64,000 nt of DNA from Trebonia sp035294225 (GTDB lineage: Bacteria; Actinomycetota; Actinomycetes; Streptosporangiales; Streptosporangiaceae): NCBI GenBank assembly GCA_035294225.1, contig DATGLH010000095.1, positions 1 through 64,000 of the forward strand. Direction: 5' to 3'. The notes beneath the pieces were generated by a model, which was given only the letters and a program-made list of their open reading frames with translations, made no database searches and was not told the DNA's origin. Both the position numbers and the translations under genes were made by a program. How positions within the stretch are numbered: position 1 is the stretch's first letter; the number at the start of each line of letters is the position of its first letter. This document shows positions 1 to 9,000 of the stretch, piece by piece.

Positions 1-190
1 TCTCCGCGCAGGAGAACGTGCTCGAATAGTGGCCGAGCCCCGCCTGCGCGATCAGCTCAACCGTCCGCAGCCGGATCCAGTCCGCCCTCCAGAGCAGTTC
101 GGTGTCCGTGACCGGCCGTCCGCGTTCCAGGGTCACCGGCCTGGCCTGCTCCGTGGCGGCGCCCGACGGGGAGAAACTGTTACCGACCAT
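1..190 (-). CDS. Transketolase, N-terminal part (cut by window edge)
   Basis: This reading frame starts at ATG 190-188 and stays open to the left edge, so only about 63 residues are visible. The stretch TELLWRADWIRLRTVELI followed by AQAGLGHYSSTFSCAE resembles the start of the thiamine-diphosphate domain of transketolases, where a helix with (I/V)R..(T/I)VE(L/M)I leads into a G-H-x-(G/S)-(G/S)-(S/T)-(L/F)-S loop that carries an active-site histidine. Transketolase moves two-carbon units between sugar phosphates. Its divergent placement next to a sugar-type ABC operon with a dehydrogenase suggests a pentose or sugar-alcohol catabolic locus. The length in front of the first helix is short, which fits split or full-length enzymes equally. 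The family call rests on a short segment only. Confidence 0.6.
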   Translation of the reverse strand, partial: MVGNSFSPSGAATEQARPVTLERGRPVTDTELLWRADWIRLRTVELIAQAGLGHYSSTFSCAE

Positions 191-280
191 GCGCACTCGC
201 TCTCTGCCTTCCGCAGCCGCTTGTCCTGGTTTGTCCTGGCCTGTCCCGCGTGTGCCGCGTGTGCCGCGCTGCCGCCATGC

Positions 281-355
281 CGTTCCGGGCGTCACCGTGC
301 CGTTCCGGGCGTCACCGTGCCGTTCCGGGCGGCGCCGTTCCGTTCCGGGCGGCGT
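281..355. repeat. 20-bp tandem repeat, 3.75 copies
   Basis: The unit CGTTCCGGGCGTCACCGTGC begins at 281 and 301. It recurs with changes at 321 and, truncated, at 341. It lies in non-coding DNA between the divergent transketolase and ABC genes. Confidence 0.85.
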
Positions 356-709
356 GGCGCGCGGCGACATCGCCAGCGTAAGTTGCCGCCCATCTTGTTG
401 ACAATATGGCCGGTGGTCAGCGGCGCGCCCGCCCGGCTGTGTCCGTCCACAGCTTTTGCGCCGGGCCGCCCTTCGCGCCCGCGGCGCCTGCCGTCCGGAT
501 ACAGGGAGCTGATGCGGCCTATAGACGCCGTGGATATAAACGTTCTTTGAAGGCGAGTTCGGCGGCGGGCCCGTCTCCGGGGAAGGGCGGGAAGTATCGC
601 TCCGTGATAGAAATGGCCGGGCGGCTGTGGCCATGGGACTGTCAGGATCCCGATGCACTGTGGCATGGCACAGCTTTCCGCGCCGCGGAATTTAGGTTAA
701 CGATAGTGA

Positions 710-758
710 CCAGAATGATACGCGATCATGTTGACGGGGCTGTTGACAATCATTCTGG
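710..758. promoter_or_regulatory. Candidate operator upstream of sugar ABC operon
   Basis: A perfect 10-base inverted repeat, CCAGAATGAT (710-719) and ATCATTCTGG (749-758), is separated by 29 bases. Nested in it are ATGAT(715-719)/ATCAT(725-729) and two direct GTTGAC copies, the second forming a TTGACA hexamer at 743-748. It sits about 130 bases before the binding-protein start in an AT-rich patch. A sugar-responsive repressor site is the simplest reading. No clear -10 box was found at standard spacing. Confidence 0.45.
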
Positions 759-885
759 CGAAGATCAAGTCTGTACCAAGCGCTGGGCGATGCACGTGGA
801 CATGTGGAGGGGCGTGGCCAGGCGCGACAGACAGTCATCGGCAGCGTGGTCTGCTTCAGACCCTGCATGGCATATGCGAGGATGC

Positions 886-2187
886 ATGAGACGCTTCAGG
901 CTTCATAGGAAAAATCCCCGCGCATCGCGCATGGTGCTCGGGCTCACCGCGGCGGGGGGCGCGCTGCTGCTGGCGGCGTGCTCGTCGTCGAGCAGCTCGA
1001 GCAGCTCGGGCAATCCGGGCAGCGGGACGGCGGCGAGCGCGAGCAGCAGCTCCAGCTCGGCCGGCGGTTCGTCCGTGAACCTCTCCGCGCTCGCCAGCGC
1101 GGTGAACCAGGCCGCACAGGTGCCGAACTTCAGCGACTACGCGGCCAACTACGGCGGCAAGATACCGAACACCTCGAACCTGCGCGGCAAGAAGATCATG
1201 ATCGTGCCCGGCGACAGCGCGCTTGCCGCGTGCACGGAGATCGCGCAGGCGGACGCGGCACTGTCCTCCGCGCTTGGCATGAAGCCGACGATCTTCGCCA
1301 ACCAGGGCACGACCGCCGAGCACAACACCGCCATCGAGAACGCGATCCACCAGGGGTACGCCGCGATCGACCTCGGGTGTGACTACGATCCGACGACGAA
1401 CGCGCCCGCGCTCGCCCAGGCGCAGAAGGCCGGCATCGTCGTGGCGGTCTACGGGGCGACCCAGCAGGAGGCCGCGGCCGCGCACATCACCTACAACAAC
1501 GTCGACCCCTACGCCCTCGACGCCAAGCTGGCGGCCGACCAGGCGGTCGTCCAGCACAACGGCCAGCCGTTCAACGCCATCGCGATCACGTCGGACGCGG
1601 CGCCGGCCACGGCGATCATGGAGAGCTCGCTGAAGGCCGAGCTGAAGGCCACCTGCCCCGGCTGCACGCTGACCGAGGTGAACGTCGAGGTGCCGAACTG
1701 GCAGACGGACGTCGCGAGCACCCTGACCTCGGCGCTGCTCCAGCACCCCAACGTGACCGTGGTCTTCCCCGACTACGCCGGGATGCTGACCTATGTGCTC
1801 GCCGGAATCCAGGCCGCGCACCGCACCACCACCGTGAAGACCTACCTCGCCTTCGGCGGCGGCACGCCCTTCATCAAGTTGCAGACCGCCGAACCGGGCA
1901 AGAGCATCATCCAGAGCGACATCGGCGGCTACCCGCCGTGGACCGGCTACCTGCTGGTCCTGCAGACCGTCCGTGCGCTGGAGAAGCTGCCGCCCATCCC
2001 CTACGACAAGGCCATCGGCCCGGACCGGATCGCCACCCCGGACAACGCCGTCAACGTCCTCACGACCGGCGGCTGGGGGACGAGCTGGGTCAACGGCTTC
2101 CGCGGTCTGCTGGGGCTGCCGCCGCTGTCGGGCAGCGCGCTGACCGCCGCGGCGACGCTGAACGGCGCGATGACAGCCGCGCCCTGA
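886..2187 (+). CDS. Sugar ABC transporter substrate-binding lipoprotein
   Basis: This 433-residue protein is a secreted lipoprotein that captures a substrate outside the membrane for the ABC importer encoded next to it. A basic N-terminus and hydrophobic segment lead to a lipobox LAAC with the lipidated cysteine at residue 32, followed by a Ser/Gly-rich tether (about 33-65). The remaining part has the two-lobe periplasmic-binding-protein type 1 (ribose-like, Peripla_BP_4) pattern: a strand KKIMIVPG, a helix with repeated AIDLGCDYDP-type segments, VVAVYG and a hinge-like VVFPDYAGM. ATG 886 is chosen because the signal peptide then has normal length; ATG 874 is an in-frame alternative. Frames upstream to 406 are open but show no protein character. 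The substrate cannot be read from sequence. Confidence 0.85.
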   Translation: MRRFRLHRKNPRASRMVLGLTAAGGALLLAACSSSSSSSSSGNPGSGTAASASSSSSSAGGSSVNLSALASAVNQAAQVPNFSDYAANYGGKIPNTSNLRGKKIMIVPGDSALAACTEIAQADAALSSALGMKPTIFANQGTTAEHNTAIENAIHQGYAAIDLGCDYDPTTNAPALAQAQKAGIVVAVYGATQQEAAAAHITYNNVDPYALDAKLAADQAVVQHNGQPFNAIAITSDAAPATAIMESSLKAELKATCPGCTLTEVNVEVPNWQTDVASTLTSALLQHPNVTVVFPDYAGMLTYVLAGIQAAHRTTTVKTYLAFGGGTPFIKLQTAEPGKSIIQSDIGGYPPWTGYLLVLQTVRALEKLPPIPYDKAIGPDRIATPDNAVNVLTTGGWGTSWVNGFRGLLGLPPLSGSALTAAATLNGAMTAAP

Positions 2188-2356
2188 CGCACTGGTTCTG
2201 CGGGAGGGCAGCGGCCCGGGCGGGCGATCCCGCACCGGGCTGCTGCCCCGTCCCGGACGCATTCCCGAGCAGCGGGGAAAGCGCTCCCGAGCAGCAGAGA
2301 ACGAGCAGAGAACGAGCAGCAGAGAAAAGCGAGCAGCAGAGAAAAGGAGGCATGGG

Positions 2357-4024
2357 TTGGAGCAGGCATCCGCTCCCCCGGCAGTCGAGCTGCGCCAGAT
2401 CTCCAAGGTTTTCGGCAGCAACCGGGCGCTGGACCGCGTGGACCTCCGCATTGGCCAGGGCGAGGTGGTCGGGCTACTCGGGCAGAACGGCTCGGGCAAG
2501 TCGACGCTGGTGAAGGTGCTGGCCGGGGTGTACGACCCGGAGCCAGGCGGCCGCCTCTTCGTGGGCGGCGAGGAGATCCCGCTGCCCCTCGCGCCCGGCC
2601 AGGCGAGCGAGATCGGGCTCAGCTTCGTGTACCAGAACCTCGCGCTGGCGGCGGGGCTCAGCGTCCTGGAGAACCTGACGCTCGGCCAGCGAATCGGGGG
2701 CGGCGCGCGGGCCTGGGCGCCGATCAACTGGCGCCGTGAGCACCGCAGCGCCGCGGCCGTCCTCGACCGTTACCAGGTCGGCCTCGACCTCGACCGGCAG
2801 ACGGGCGATCTGGCGCCGGTCGATCAGGCGCGGCTCGCGATCGTCCGGGCCGCGGAAGACCTGCGCAGGTACCGCGCCCGAAGCGGCTCCGAGCACTCGG
2901 TGCTCGTCCTGGACGAGCCGACCGTGTTCCTCCCCGAAGAGGAGGTCGACCGCCTTTTCGACCTCATCCGGACCGTGGTGGCCGAGGGGGCGGCCGTGCT
3001 GTTCATCTCGCACGACCTGGCCGCGGTCCGCGCGATCACCGACCGCGTCGTCGTGCTCAGGGACGGCAGGGTCGTCGCCGAGGAGGCCACGGCCGACATC
3101 CACGAGCACGAGCTGGTCGACCTCATCGTCGGGGCGCAGGCCCGGCTGGCCGAATCCGCCGCGCCGGAGATCGCCCCGGTCGAAGACGTGCGCGCGGTCG
3201 AGGAGACCCTGGCGGCGATGGAAGCCGCCGGCACGGGCGGCGCGCCGGAGCAGGGCGAGAACGTCGCGGTCGGGCACCTGACCGACGAACGGCTGCACGA
3301 CCTGTCGTTCGAGATCGGCCCCGGGGAGATCCTCGGCGTGGCCGGCCTCATCGGCTCGGGTGCCGAGGAACTGCCGTACCTGCTGTTCGGCGCGCGCCAG
3401 GCTATCGGCGGCACGCTGCGCCTGGGAACCGAGACCCTGGACGTCGCCGGGCTCACCCCCCAGCGCAGCGTCCGGGAGCGCATCGCCCTCGTCCCCGCGG
3501 ACCGCGCGGTGCAGGGCCTGAGCCAGGGGCTGACCCTGTGGGAGAACATCGTCATGCTCGTCGAGGACGAGCATTACCAGCGCGGCATCTTCCGCCGCGG
3601 CGAGCTTGTGGAGCTTGCGCGCGAAGCCATCGACCGGTTCCTGATCCGGCCGCCCCTGCCGCACGCCGTCGCCTCGACGTTCTCCGGCGGCAACCAGCAG
3701 AAGGCGCTGCTCGCGAAGTGGCTCATCGCCCGGCCGCGGCTGCTGCTGCTGCACGAGCCGACGCAGGGGGTCGACGTCGGCGCCAGGCGGGACATCTACC
3801 GGTTCGTGAAGTCAGCCGCCGCGCTGCACCGCATGGCGGTGCTGTGGGTGACGACCGAGTTCGGTGAGCTCGCGGAGGTCTGCGACCGGGTGATCGTGCT
3901 CACCCAGGGGAGGCAGACCGCCACGCTCACCGGGGAAGACCTGAACGAGGAAGCAATCAGCGCCGCGGCACTGCGGCAGACGAGGCCGGCTGGCCCGGGC
4001 CAGCAGGAGAGGGATGACTCATGA
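2357..4024 (+). CDS. Sugar ABC transporter ATP-binding protein (two NBDs, RbsA-like)
   Basis: This 555-residue cytoplasmic ATPase drives the importer. It has two nucleotide-binding domains in tandem, as in RbsA/XylG. Domain 1 has Walker A GQNGSGKS (42-49) and Walker B LVLDEPT, but the LSGGQ signature position reads APVDQARLAIVRA, so it is degenerate. Domain 2 has a degenerate Walker A (GLIGSGAEELP), a good FSGGNQQK signature and a Walker B reading LLLLHEPTQGVD, with His in place of the usual Asp. Noncanonical residues are normal in domain 2 of this family, but the missing signature in domain 1 is unusual. The start is TTG 2357, placed 6 bases after AAGGAGG; an ATG at 2352 is out of frame. It overlaps the permease start by 4 bases. 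Confidence 0.85.
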   Translation: MEQASAPPAVELRQISKVFGSNRALDRVDLRIGQGEVVGLLGQNGSGKSTLVKVLAGVYDPEPGGRLFVGGEEIPLPLAPGQASEIGLSFVYQNLALAAGLSVLENLTLGQRIGGGARAWAPINWRREHRSAAAVLDRYQVGLDLDRQTGDLAPVDQARLAIVRAAEDLRRYRARSGSEHSVLVLDEPTVFLPEEEVDRLFDLIRTVVAEGAAVLFISHDLAAVRAITDRVVVLRDGRVVAEEATADIHEHELVDLIVGAQARLAESAAPEIAPVEDVRAVEETLAAMEAAGTGGAPEQGENVAVGHLTDERLHDLSFEIGPGEILGVAGLIGSGAEELPYLLFGARQAIGGTLRLGTETLDVAGLTPQRSVRERIALVPADRAVQGLSQGLTLWENIVMLVEDEHYQRGIFRRGELVELAREAIDRFLIRPPLPHAVASTFSGGNQQKALLAKWLIARPRLLLLHEPTQGVDVGARRDIYRFVKSAAALHRMAVLWVTTEFGELAEVCDRVIVLTQGRQTATLTGEDLNEEAISAAALRQTRPAGPGQQERDDS

Positions 4025-5067
4025 GCACCCCACACGGAGCGGCTGCTCCCGCCGAAGCCGACCATCAGGAGGAGCGGGCGGCGCGCGTCGCACAGCCCCC
4101 GACAGGCCGTCGCCTGGGCATCCAGCGCTACGCGATCCTCATCGTGTTCGCCGCCCTGGTCGCCGCGTTCGGGGCGGCGATACCCTCGACCTTCCTGACG
4201 ATCGGCAACCTTTCCAACATCCTCGGCGGCCAGGCGGTGCTGTTCATCCTCGTGATGGCCGTGCTGCTGCCGACGGTCATGGGCGACTTCGTCGACCTGT
4301 CGCTCGGCTCCTCGCTGGGCATCAGCGCGATGACCCTGGCCGTGCTCAACGTGCAGCACCACACGAACGTGGTGCTCGCCTGCCTGGCGGGGATCGGCGC
4401 GGCGCTCGTGGTCGGCCTGGTCAACGTCTTCTTCGTCGTGTACTTCGACAACGACCCGTTCATCGTGACGCTCGGCACGATGACGATCGTGCAGGGCATC
4501 ATCTACATCATCTCCGGGGACAACAGCGTCGGGATCGTTTCGACGAACCTGTCGAACTGGATCTTCACGAACAACTTCCTGTCGATTCCGCTGGAGTTCT
4601 ACTACGGCCTGGCGATCTTCCTGGTTGTCTGGTACGTGCTCAGCTTCACGCCTGTCGGGCAGAAGGCTCTCGTGATCGGGCAGTCGCGCGAGGTGGCGCG
4701 GCTGAGCGGCGTGCGGGTGAACCGCCAGCGGTCCTGGGCCTTCATCCTCGCGGCGGGCATCGCCGGCATCGCGGGGATCGCGTACGCGGGCACCAACGGG
4801 ACGGTCGACCCGACGGCGGGGAGTTCCCTGATCCTCCCGGCCTACGCGGCGGTCTTCCTCGGGGTGACCGCGATCAAGCCGGGCCGCATCAACCCGCTCG
4901 GCGCCCTGATCGCGGTCTACTTCCTGGCCACGGGCACGGCGGGACTGGAGCTGCTCGGCACGCAGGCATACATCCAGCAGATCTTCTACGGCGCCGCGCT
5001 GGTCGCCGCGATCACGATTCCGAAGGCGACCCGCGACCGCTTCTTCAAGCGGAAGCGGTCCGCCTGA
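4021..5067 (+). CDS. Sugar ABC transporter permease (RbsC-like)
   Basis: This 348-residue integral membrane protein forms the transport channel. A hydrophilic N-tail (about 35 residues) is followed by multiple hydrophobic helices typical of the BPD_transp_2 family. Recognisable family segments are LLPTVMGDFVDLSLGSSLG, DPFIVTLGTMTIVQGIIY, and AGIAGIAGIAYAGTNGTVDP near the C-terminus. The ATG overlaps the TGA of the ATPase gene (ATGA), which implies translational coupling. Only one permease gene is present, so the channel is probably a homodimer. Confidence 0.87.
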   Translation: MSTPHGAAAPAEADHQEERAARVAQPPTGRRLGIQRYAILIVFAALVAAFGAAIPSTFLTIGNLSNILGGQAVLFILVMAVLLPTVMGDFVDLSLGSSLGISAMTLAVLNVQHHTNVVLACLAGIGAALVVGLVNVFFVVYFDNDPFIVTLGTMTIVQGIIYIISGDNSVGIVSTNLSNWIFTNNFLSIPLEFYYGLAIFLVVWYVLSFTPVGQKALVIGQSREVARLSGVRVNRQRSWAFILAAGIAGIAGIAYAGTNGTVDPTAGSSLILPAYAAVFLGVTAIKPGRINPLGALIAVYFLATGTAGLELLGTQAYIQQIFYGAALVAAITIPKATRDRFFKRKRSA

Positions 5068-5081
5068 GCTGGGAGGCACGC

Positions 5082-5948
5082 GTGAGTCAGGAACCGGCCG
5101 GCCCCGCATCCGGGGCCGGACCCGCTGCGGCCAGGGTCGGCGGCGTGCTGGCCGGGCTGTTCGACGTGCGGGACCAGGTGGCGCTGGTCACTGGGGGCGC
5201 GTCGGGGCTCGGCTACGCGTTCGCGTCCATCCTGGCGGACTGCGGCGCGACCGTGGTCGTCGCCGACCAGAACGCCGAGCGCCTGGAGAAGGCGGCCGCC
5301 GCGCTCGCCGAGTCCGGAGCGGTCGTCAAGGGCGCGCGACTCGACGTCAGCGATGCCCCGGCGGTGCGCTCCCTCGTGAACGGGATCGTCGCCGACCACG
5401 GGCGGATCGACATCGCCTTCGCCAACGCCGGCATCGCGCGCGGCCGTCCGCTGCTGGTCCCCGAGGGCACGATCGACGGCTTCGACATGACCGATTACCA
5501 CGCCCTGATCGACGTGAACCTGCACGGCGTCGTGCACACCGTCCGGGCCGCCGCCGCGCACATGAAACGGCAGCGGTCCGGCAGCATCGTCGTCACCGCC
5601 TCCACCGCGGGCCTGCGCAACGACCCGTTCACGCCGTACTCGTACACGGTGGCCAAGGCCGGGGTCGTGAACTTCATGAGGCAGGCCGCGCACGACCTGG
5701 CGCGGTGGAACGTCCGGGTGAACGCGATCGCGCCCGGACCGTTCAAGACCAACCTGGGCGGCGGCCCGATGCCGCCGGAGGCCGAGGCCCGGTGGAACGC
5801 GGTCGTGCCGCTCGGCCGGATGGGCGATCCCGCGGAGATCCGCGGCCTCGCCCTGCTGCTGGCCTCCAAGGCGTCGAGCTTCATGACCGGCGGCGTCTAC
5901 CCGATCGACGGGGGCGCCCTCCTCCAGGGCCCGTCCCTGCCCGGCTAG
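5082..5948 (+). CDS. SDR-family oxidoreductase
   Basis: This 288-residue classical short-chain dehydrogenase/reductase probably oxidises the transported sugar or polyol with NAD(P)+. It shows the cofactor motif TGGASGLG, an acidic residue after strand 2 (VVADQN) favouring NAD, a NAG motif (FANAG), the catalytic serine in VVTASTAG and the YSYTVAK active-site Tyr/Lys pair. The C-terminus (GGVYPIDGGALLQG) is typical. GTG 5082 is chosen because GGGAGG lies 5 bases upstream, 15 bases after the permease stop. Last gene of the ABC operon. The stop lies at the edge of a tandem repeat shared with the stop of the convergent exporter gene. Confidence 0.85.
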   Translation: MSQEPAGPASGAGPAAARVGGVLAGLFDVRDQVALVTGGASGLGYAFASILADCGATVVVADQNAERLEKAAAALAESGAVVKGARLDVSDAPAVRSLVNGIVADHGRIDIAFANAGIARGRPLLVPEGTIDGFDMTDYHALIDVNLHGVVHTVRAAAAHMKRQRSGSIVVTASTAGLRNDPFTPYSYTVAKAGVVNFMRQAAHDLARWNVRVNAIAPGPFKTNLGGGPMPPEAEARWNAVVPLGRMGDPAEIRGLALLLASKASSFMTGGVYPIDGGALLQGPSLPG

Positions 5949-6013
5949 GCGGCGGCTCCGCCCCGGCCAGGCGGCGGCTCCGCCCGGGTCAGGCGGCGGC
6001 TCCGCCCCGGTCA
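5946..6013. repeat. 22-bp tandem repeat bridging two convergent stop codons
   Basis: Units starting AGGCGGCGGCTCCGCCC begin at 5947, 5969 and 5991, with a truncated unit at 6013. The TAG of the SDR gene (5946-5948) lies at the first boundary and the TGA of the exporter gene (6011-6013, minus strand) at the last. Each unit can fold as GGCGG-CT-CCGCC, so the array may also act as a bidirectional terminator. Confidence 0.8.
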
Positions 6014-9000
6014 GGCGGCGTACTCGGACTCGCCGACGAAGGCGTCCCACAGCCCCGCGTACACCCCGCCGCGCTCCAGCAGCTCCTCGTGCGTGCCGAT
6101 CTCGGCGACGCGCCCGCGGTCCATCACCACGATCCGGTCCGCCCGGGCCGCGGTGGTGAGCCGGTGGGCGACGACGATCGTGGTCCGCGACGCGGTAAGC
6201 TGCCGCGTCGCCCTGGTCACCGCCGCTTCCGAGGCCAGGTCGAGCGCCGCCGTCGCCTCGTCGAGCAGCAGGATGTCAGGGTCGGCGAGCTCGGCCCGCG
6301 CCAGGGCGATGAGCTGCCGCTGGCCGGCGGACAGGCTCCGCCCGCGCTCGCCCACCTCATGGCCGTAGCCGCCGGGCAGCCGCATGATCATCTCGTGCGC
6401 GCCCACCGCCCGCGCCGCCGCCTCGATCTCCGCCATCGACGCGGACGGCCGCGCGTACGCGATCGCCTCCGCGACCGTGCCGCTGAACAGGTACGCCTCC
6501 TGCGGCACCACGCCGAGCCGGCGCCGGAAAGCGGTGAGGTCGTAGGACCGCACGTCTGTCCCGTCCACCAGCACCGCCCCGGAGGTCACGTCGTAGAACC
6601 GCGCGATCAGCTTGACGATCGTCGACTTGCCCGCCCCCGTCTGCCCGACCAGGGCCACGGTCTCCCCCGGGGAGACGGTGAACGACACGCCGGCGATCGC
6701 CTCGCCCGGGGTTCCCCCCGGCCGTCCCGGCCCATCCGGTCCTCCCGGCCCGCCCGGCCGTCCCGGCCCATCCGGTCCTCCCGGTCCCCCCGGTCCGCCT
6801 GGAGCGGGCGCGCCGGGCAGCGCCGGGCCGCCGGCGTAGCTGAACCGCACGTCCCGCAGCTCGATCCGGCCCGTCAGCCCGGCCGCGGGCACCGGCACCG
6901 GGTCGGCCGGCTCGGGGGTCGACGTCCGCAGCCGCAGCAGCTCCTTGATCCGCTGTAGGCCGACCGCCGCCTGCTGGTACCCGTCGAACACCTGCGACAG
7001 CTGCTGGACCGGCGAGAACACCATGTCGATGTAGAGCAGGTAGGCGATCAGCGCGCCCGTCGTCAGCGCGCCGGACCGCACCTGCCCCACGGCCAGCACC
7101 AGCACCAGCGTCGACGCCACCGTGGACAGCGTCTGCACGAACGGGAAGTACAGCGCGATGTAGCGCTGTGCCCGCAGCCGGGACCGGCGGTAGGCGTCGC
7201 TGCGCCCGGCGAACCGCTCCCTGTTCCGGGACTCCCGGCGGAACGCCTGGGTGACCCGCAGCCCGGCCACGTTCTCCGCCAGGTCGGCGTTGACCACGCT
7301 GACCTTCTCCCGCGCCTCGGTGTAGGCCTTGGCGGATTTCGCGCGGAAGACCACGGTCGCCGCGATCAGGAACGGCATGATCGCCAGCACGAACAGGCCC
7401 AGTCGCACGCTGATGACCAGCATCGCGACGAGCACCCCGGCGAACGTCAGCACCGAGCTGATCATCGTGACCAGCCCGGTCTGCAAGAACGTGGACAGCG
7501 CGTCCACGTCGGTCGTCATCCGGGTCATGATGCGCCCGGACAGCTCGCGCTCGTAGAAGTCGAGCCCCAGCCGCTGTAGCTGCGCGAAGATCTTCACCCG
7601 CAGCGTGAACAGCAGCCGCTCGCCGTTCCGCCCGACGACCATGGTCTCGGCGATGTTCACCAGCCAGTCGCCGCCCGCGATCGCCAGCCCGGCCAGCGCC
7701 ATCACGGCCACCATCCCGAACGCCCGCGCCTCCACCCCCTGGTCGATCCCGCCGCGCACGAGCGCGGGCAGCGCCAGGTTGGCGGCCGTGTCCAGGCCGT
7801 CGAGAACGAGCCCGGCGATCAGCGCGATCGCGATCGGCCGCAGCAGCCTGCGCAGCGTGAAGTGCCGGTCCGCGGCGCGCGCCCGGGCGAGGTCCACCTT
7901 CGGCCTGTCCTTCACCGGAGGCAGCGCCGCCACCTTGGCGAGCAGTTCCGGGCTCGGCGGGAGGCTGCCGATCATGCCGTCCATCCGCGCGCCGCCGCCC
8001 ATCCGCGCGCCGCCGCGCGCCGCCGCTTCCGTCCCGGAGTATCCCGAACGCAGCCGTGGCTGCGCCCCATCCCCGCCGCCGCTCTGACCGGTGGCGCCTG
8101 TACCGCCGGCCCCGGTGCCGCTCTCCCCGGGAAGCTCCCCGGGCAGCTCGCCCGCGTCGATGCCCTCGGCGTCGTCGCCGGGCCCGGAGATCAGCAGCCG
8201 GTACAGCTCCGAGCGCTCGGTGAGCTCCTCGTGCGTGCCGACGTCGGCGACGCGGCCGTCGGCGGTGAGCACCGCGATCCGGTCGGCGAGGTTCAGCGTG
8301 GACCTGCGGTGCGCGATCAGCAGGGTGGTCCGGCCGGCCATGACGCGGCGCAGGGTGGCGTGTATCCCGGCCTCGATCCGCGGATCGACCGCCGAGGTGG
8401 CGTCGTCGAGCAGCAGCAGCCGGGGGCTGGTGATCAGCGCCCGGGCCAGGGCGACCCGCTGCCGCTGGCCCCCGGAGAGGGTGAAGCCCTGCTCGCCGAT
8501 CACCGTGTCGTAGCCGTCCGGCAGGGCGCGGATGAACTCATCGGCCTCGGCGGCCCTGGCCGCGGCGACCACCTGCTCGAACGTCGCGTCCGGCTGCCCG
8601 TAGGCGATGTTGGCGCGGACGGTGTCGGAGAACAGGAAGCTGTCTTCCATGACCATGCCGATGGCGGTGCGCAGCGACTGCTGCGTCACGTCGCGCACGT
8701 CATGGCCGCCGATGCGGACGGCGCCCCCGCGCACGTCGTAGAACCGGGGGAGCAGCAGCGACAGCGTGGACTTGCCCGAACCGGACGGGCCGATGACCGC
8801 GACCGTCTCGCCCGGCCTGACCTCCAGCGACAGTCCCCGCAGCACCGGCTGCGACGGCACGTAGCCGAACTGCACGTCGTCGAACGTGATCCCGGCCGCG
8901 TCCGCCGGCAGCTCGATCGCGCCCTGCTTATCGGTGATCGTGGGACGCGAGTCGATCACCTCGAACACGCGGATGACGCTGGCGCGGGCCTCCTGGCCGA

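Larger units (their letters stand above)
191..885. other. Divergent intergenic region, no gene seen
   Basis: About 700 bases separate the transketolase start from the binding-protein start. Open frames here have no family resemblance and poor start signals. The left part holds a 20-base tandem repeat (281-355); the right part (roughly 680-780) is markedly more AT-rich and carries several dyads, so it probably contains the promoters and operators of both divergent units. Confidence 0.5.

Noticed and set aside
406..885. N-terminal extension of the binding protein to ATG 406
   Set aside because: The extension lacks protein character, and the lipoprotein signal peptide requires a start near 886.
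856..2727. 623-codon open frame on the minus strand opposite the ABC binding protein
   Set aside because: It is antisense to a clear lipoprotein gene and has low-complexity Arg/Ala/Gly content; in this GC-rich DNA long antisense frames are expected.
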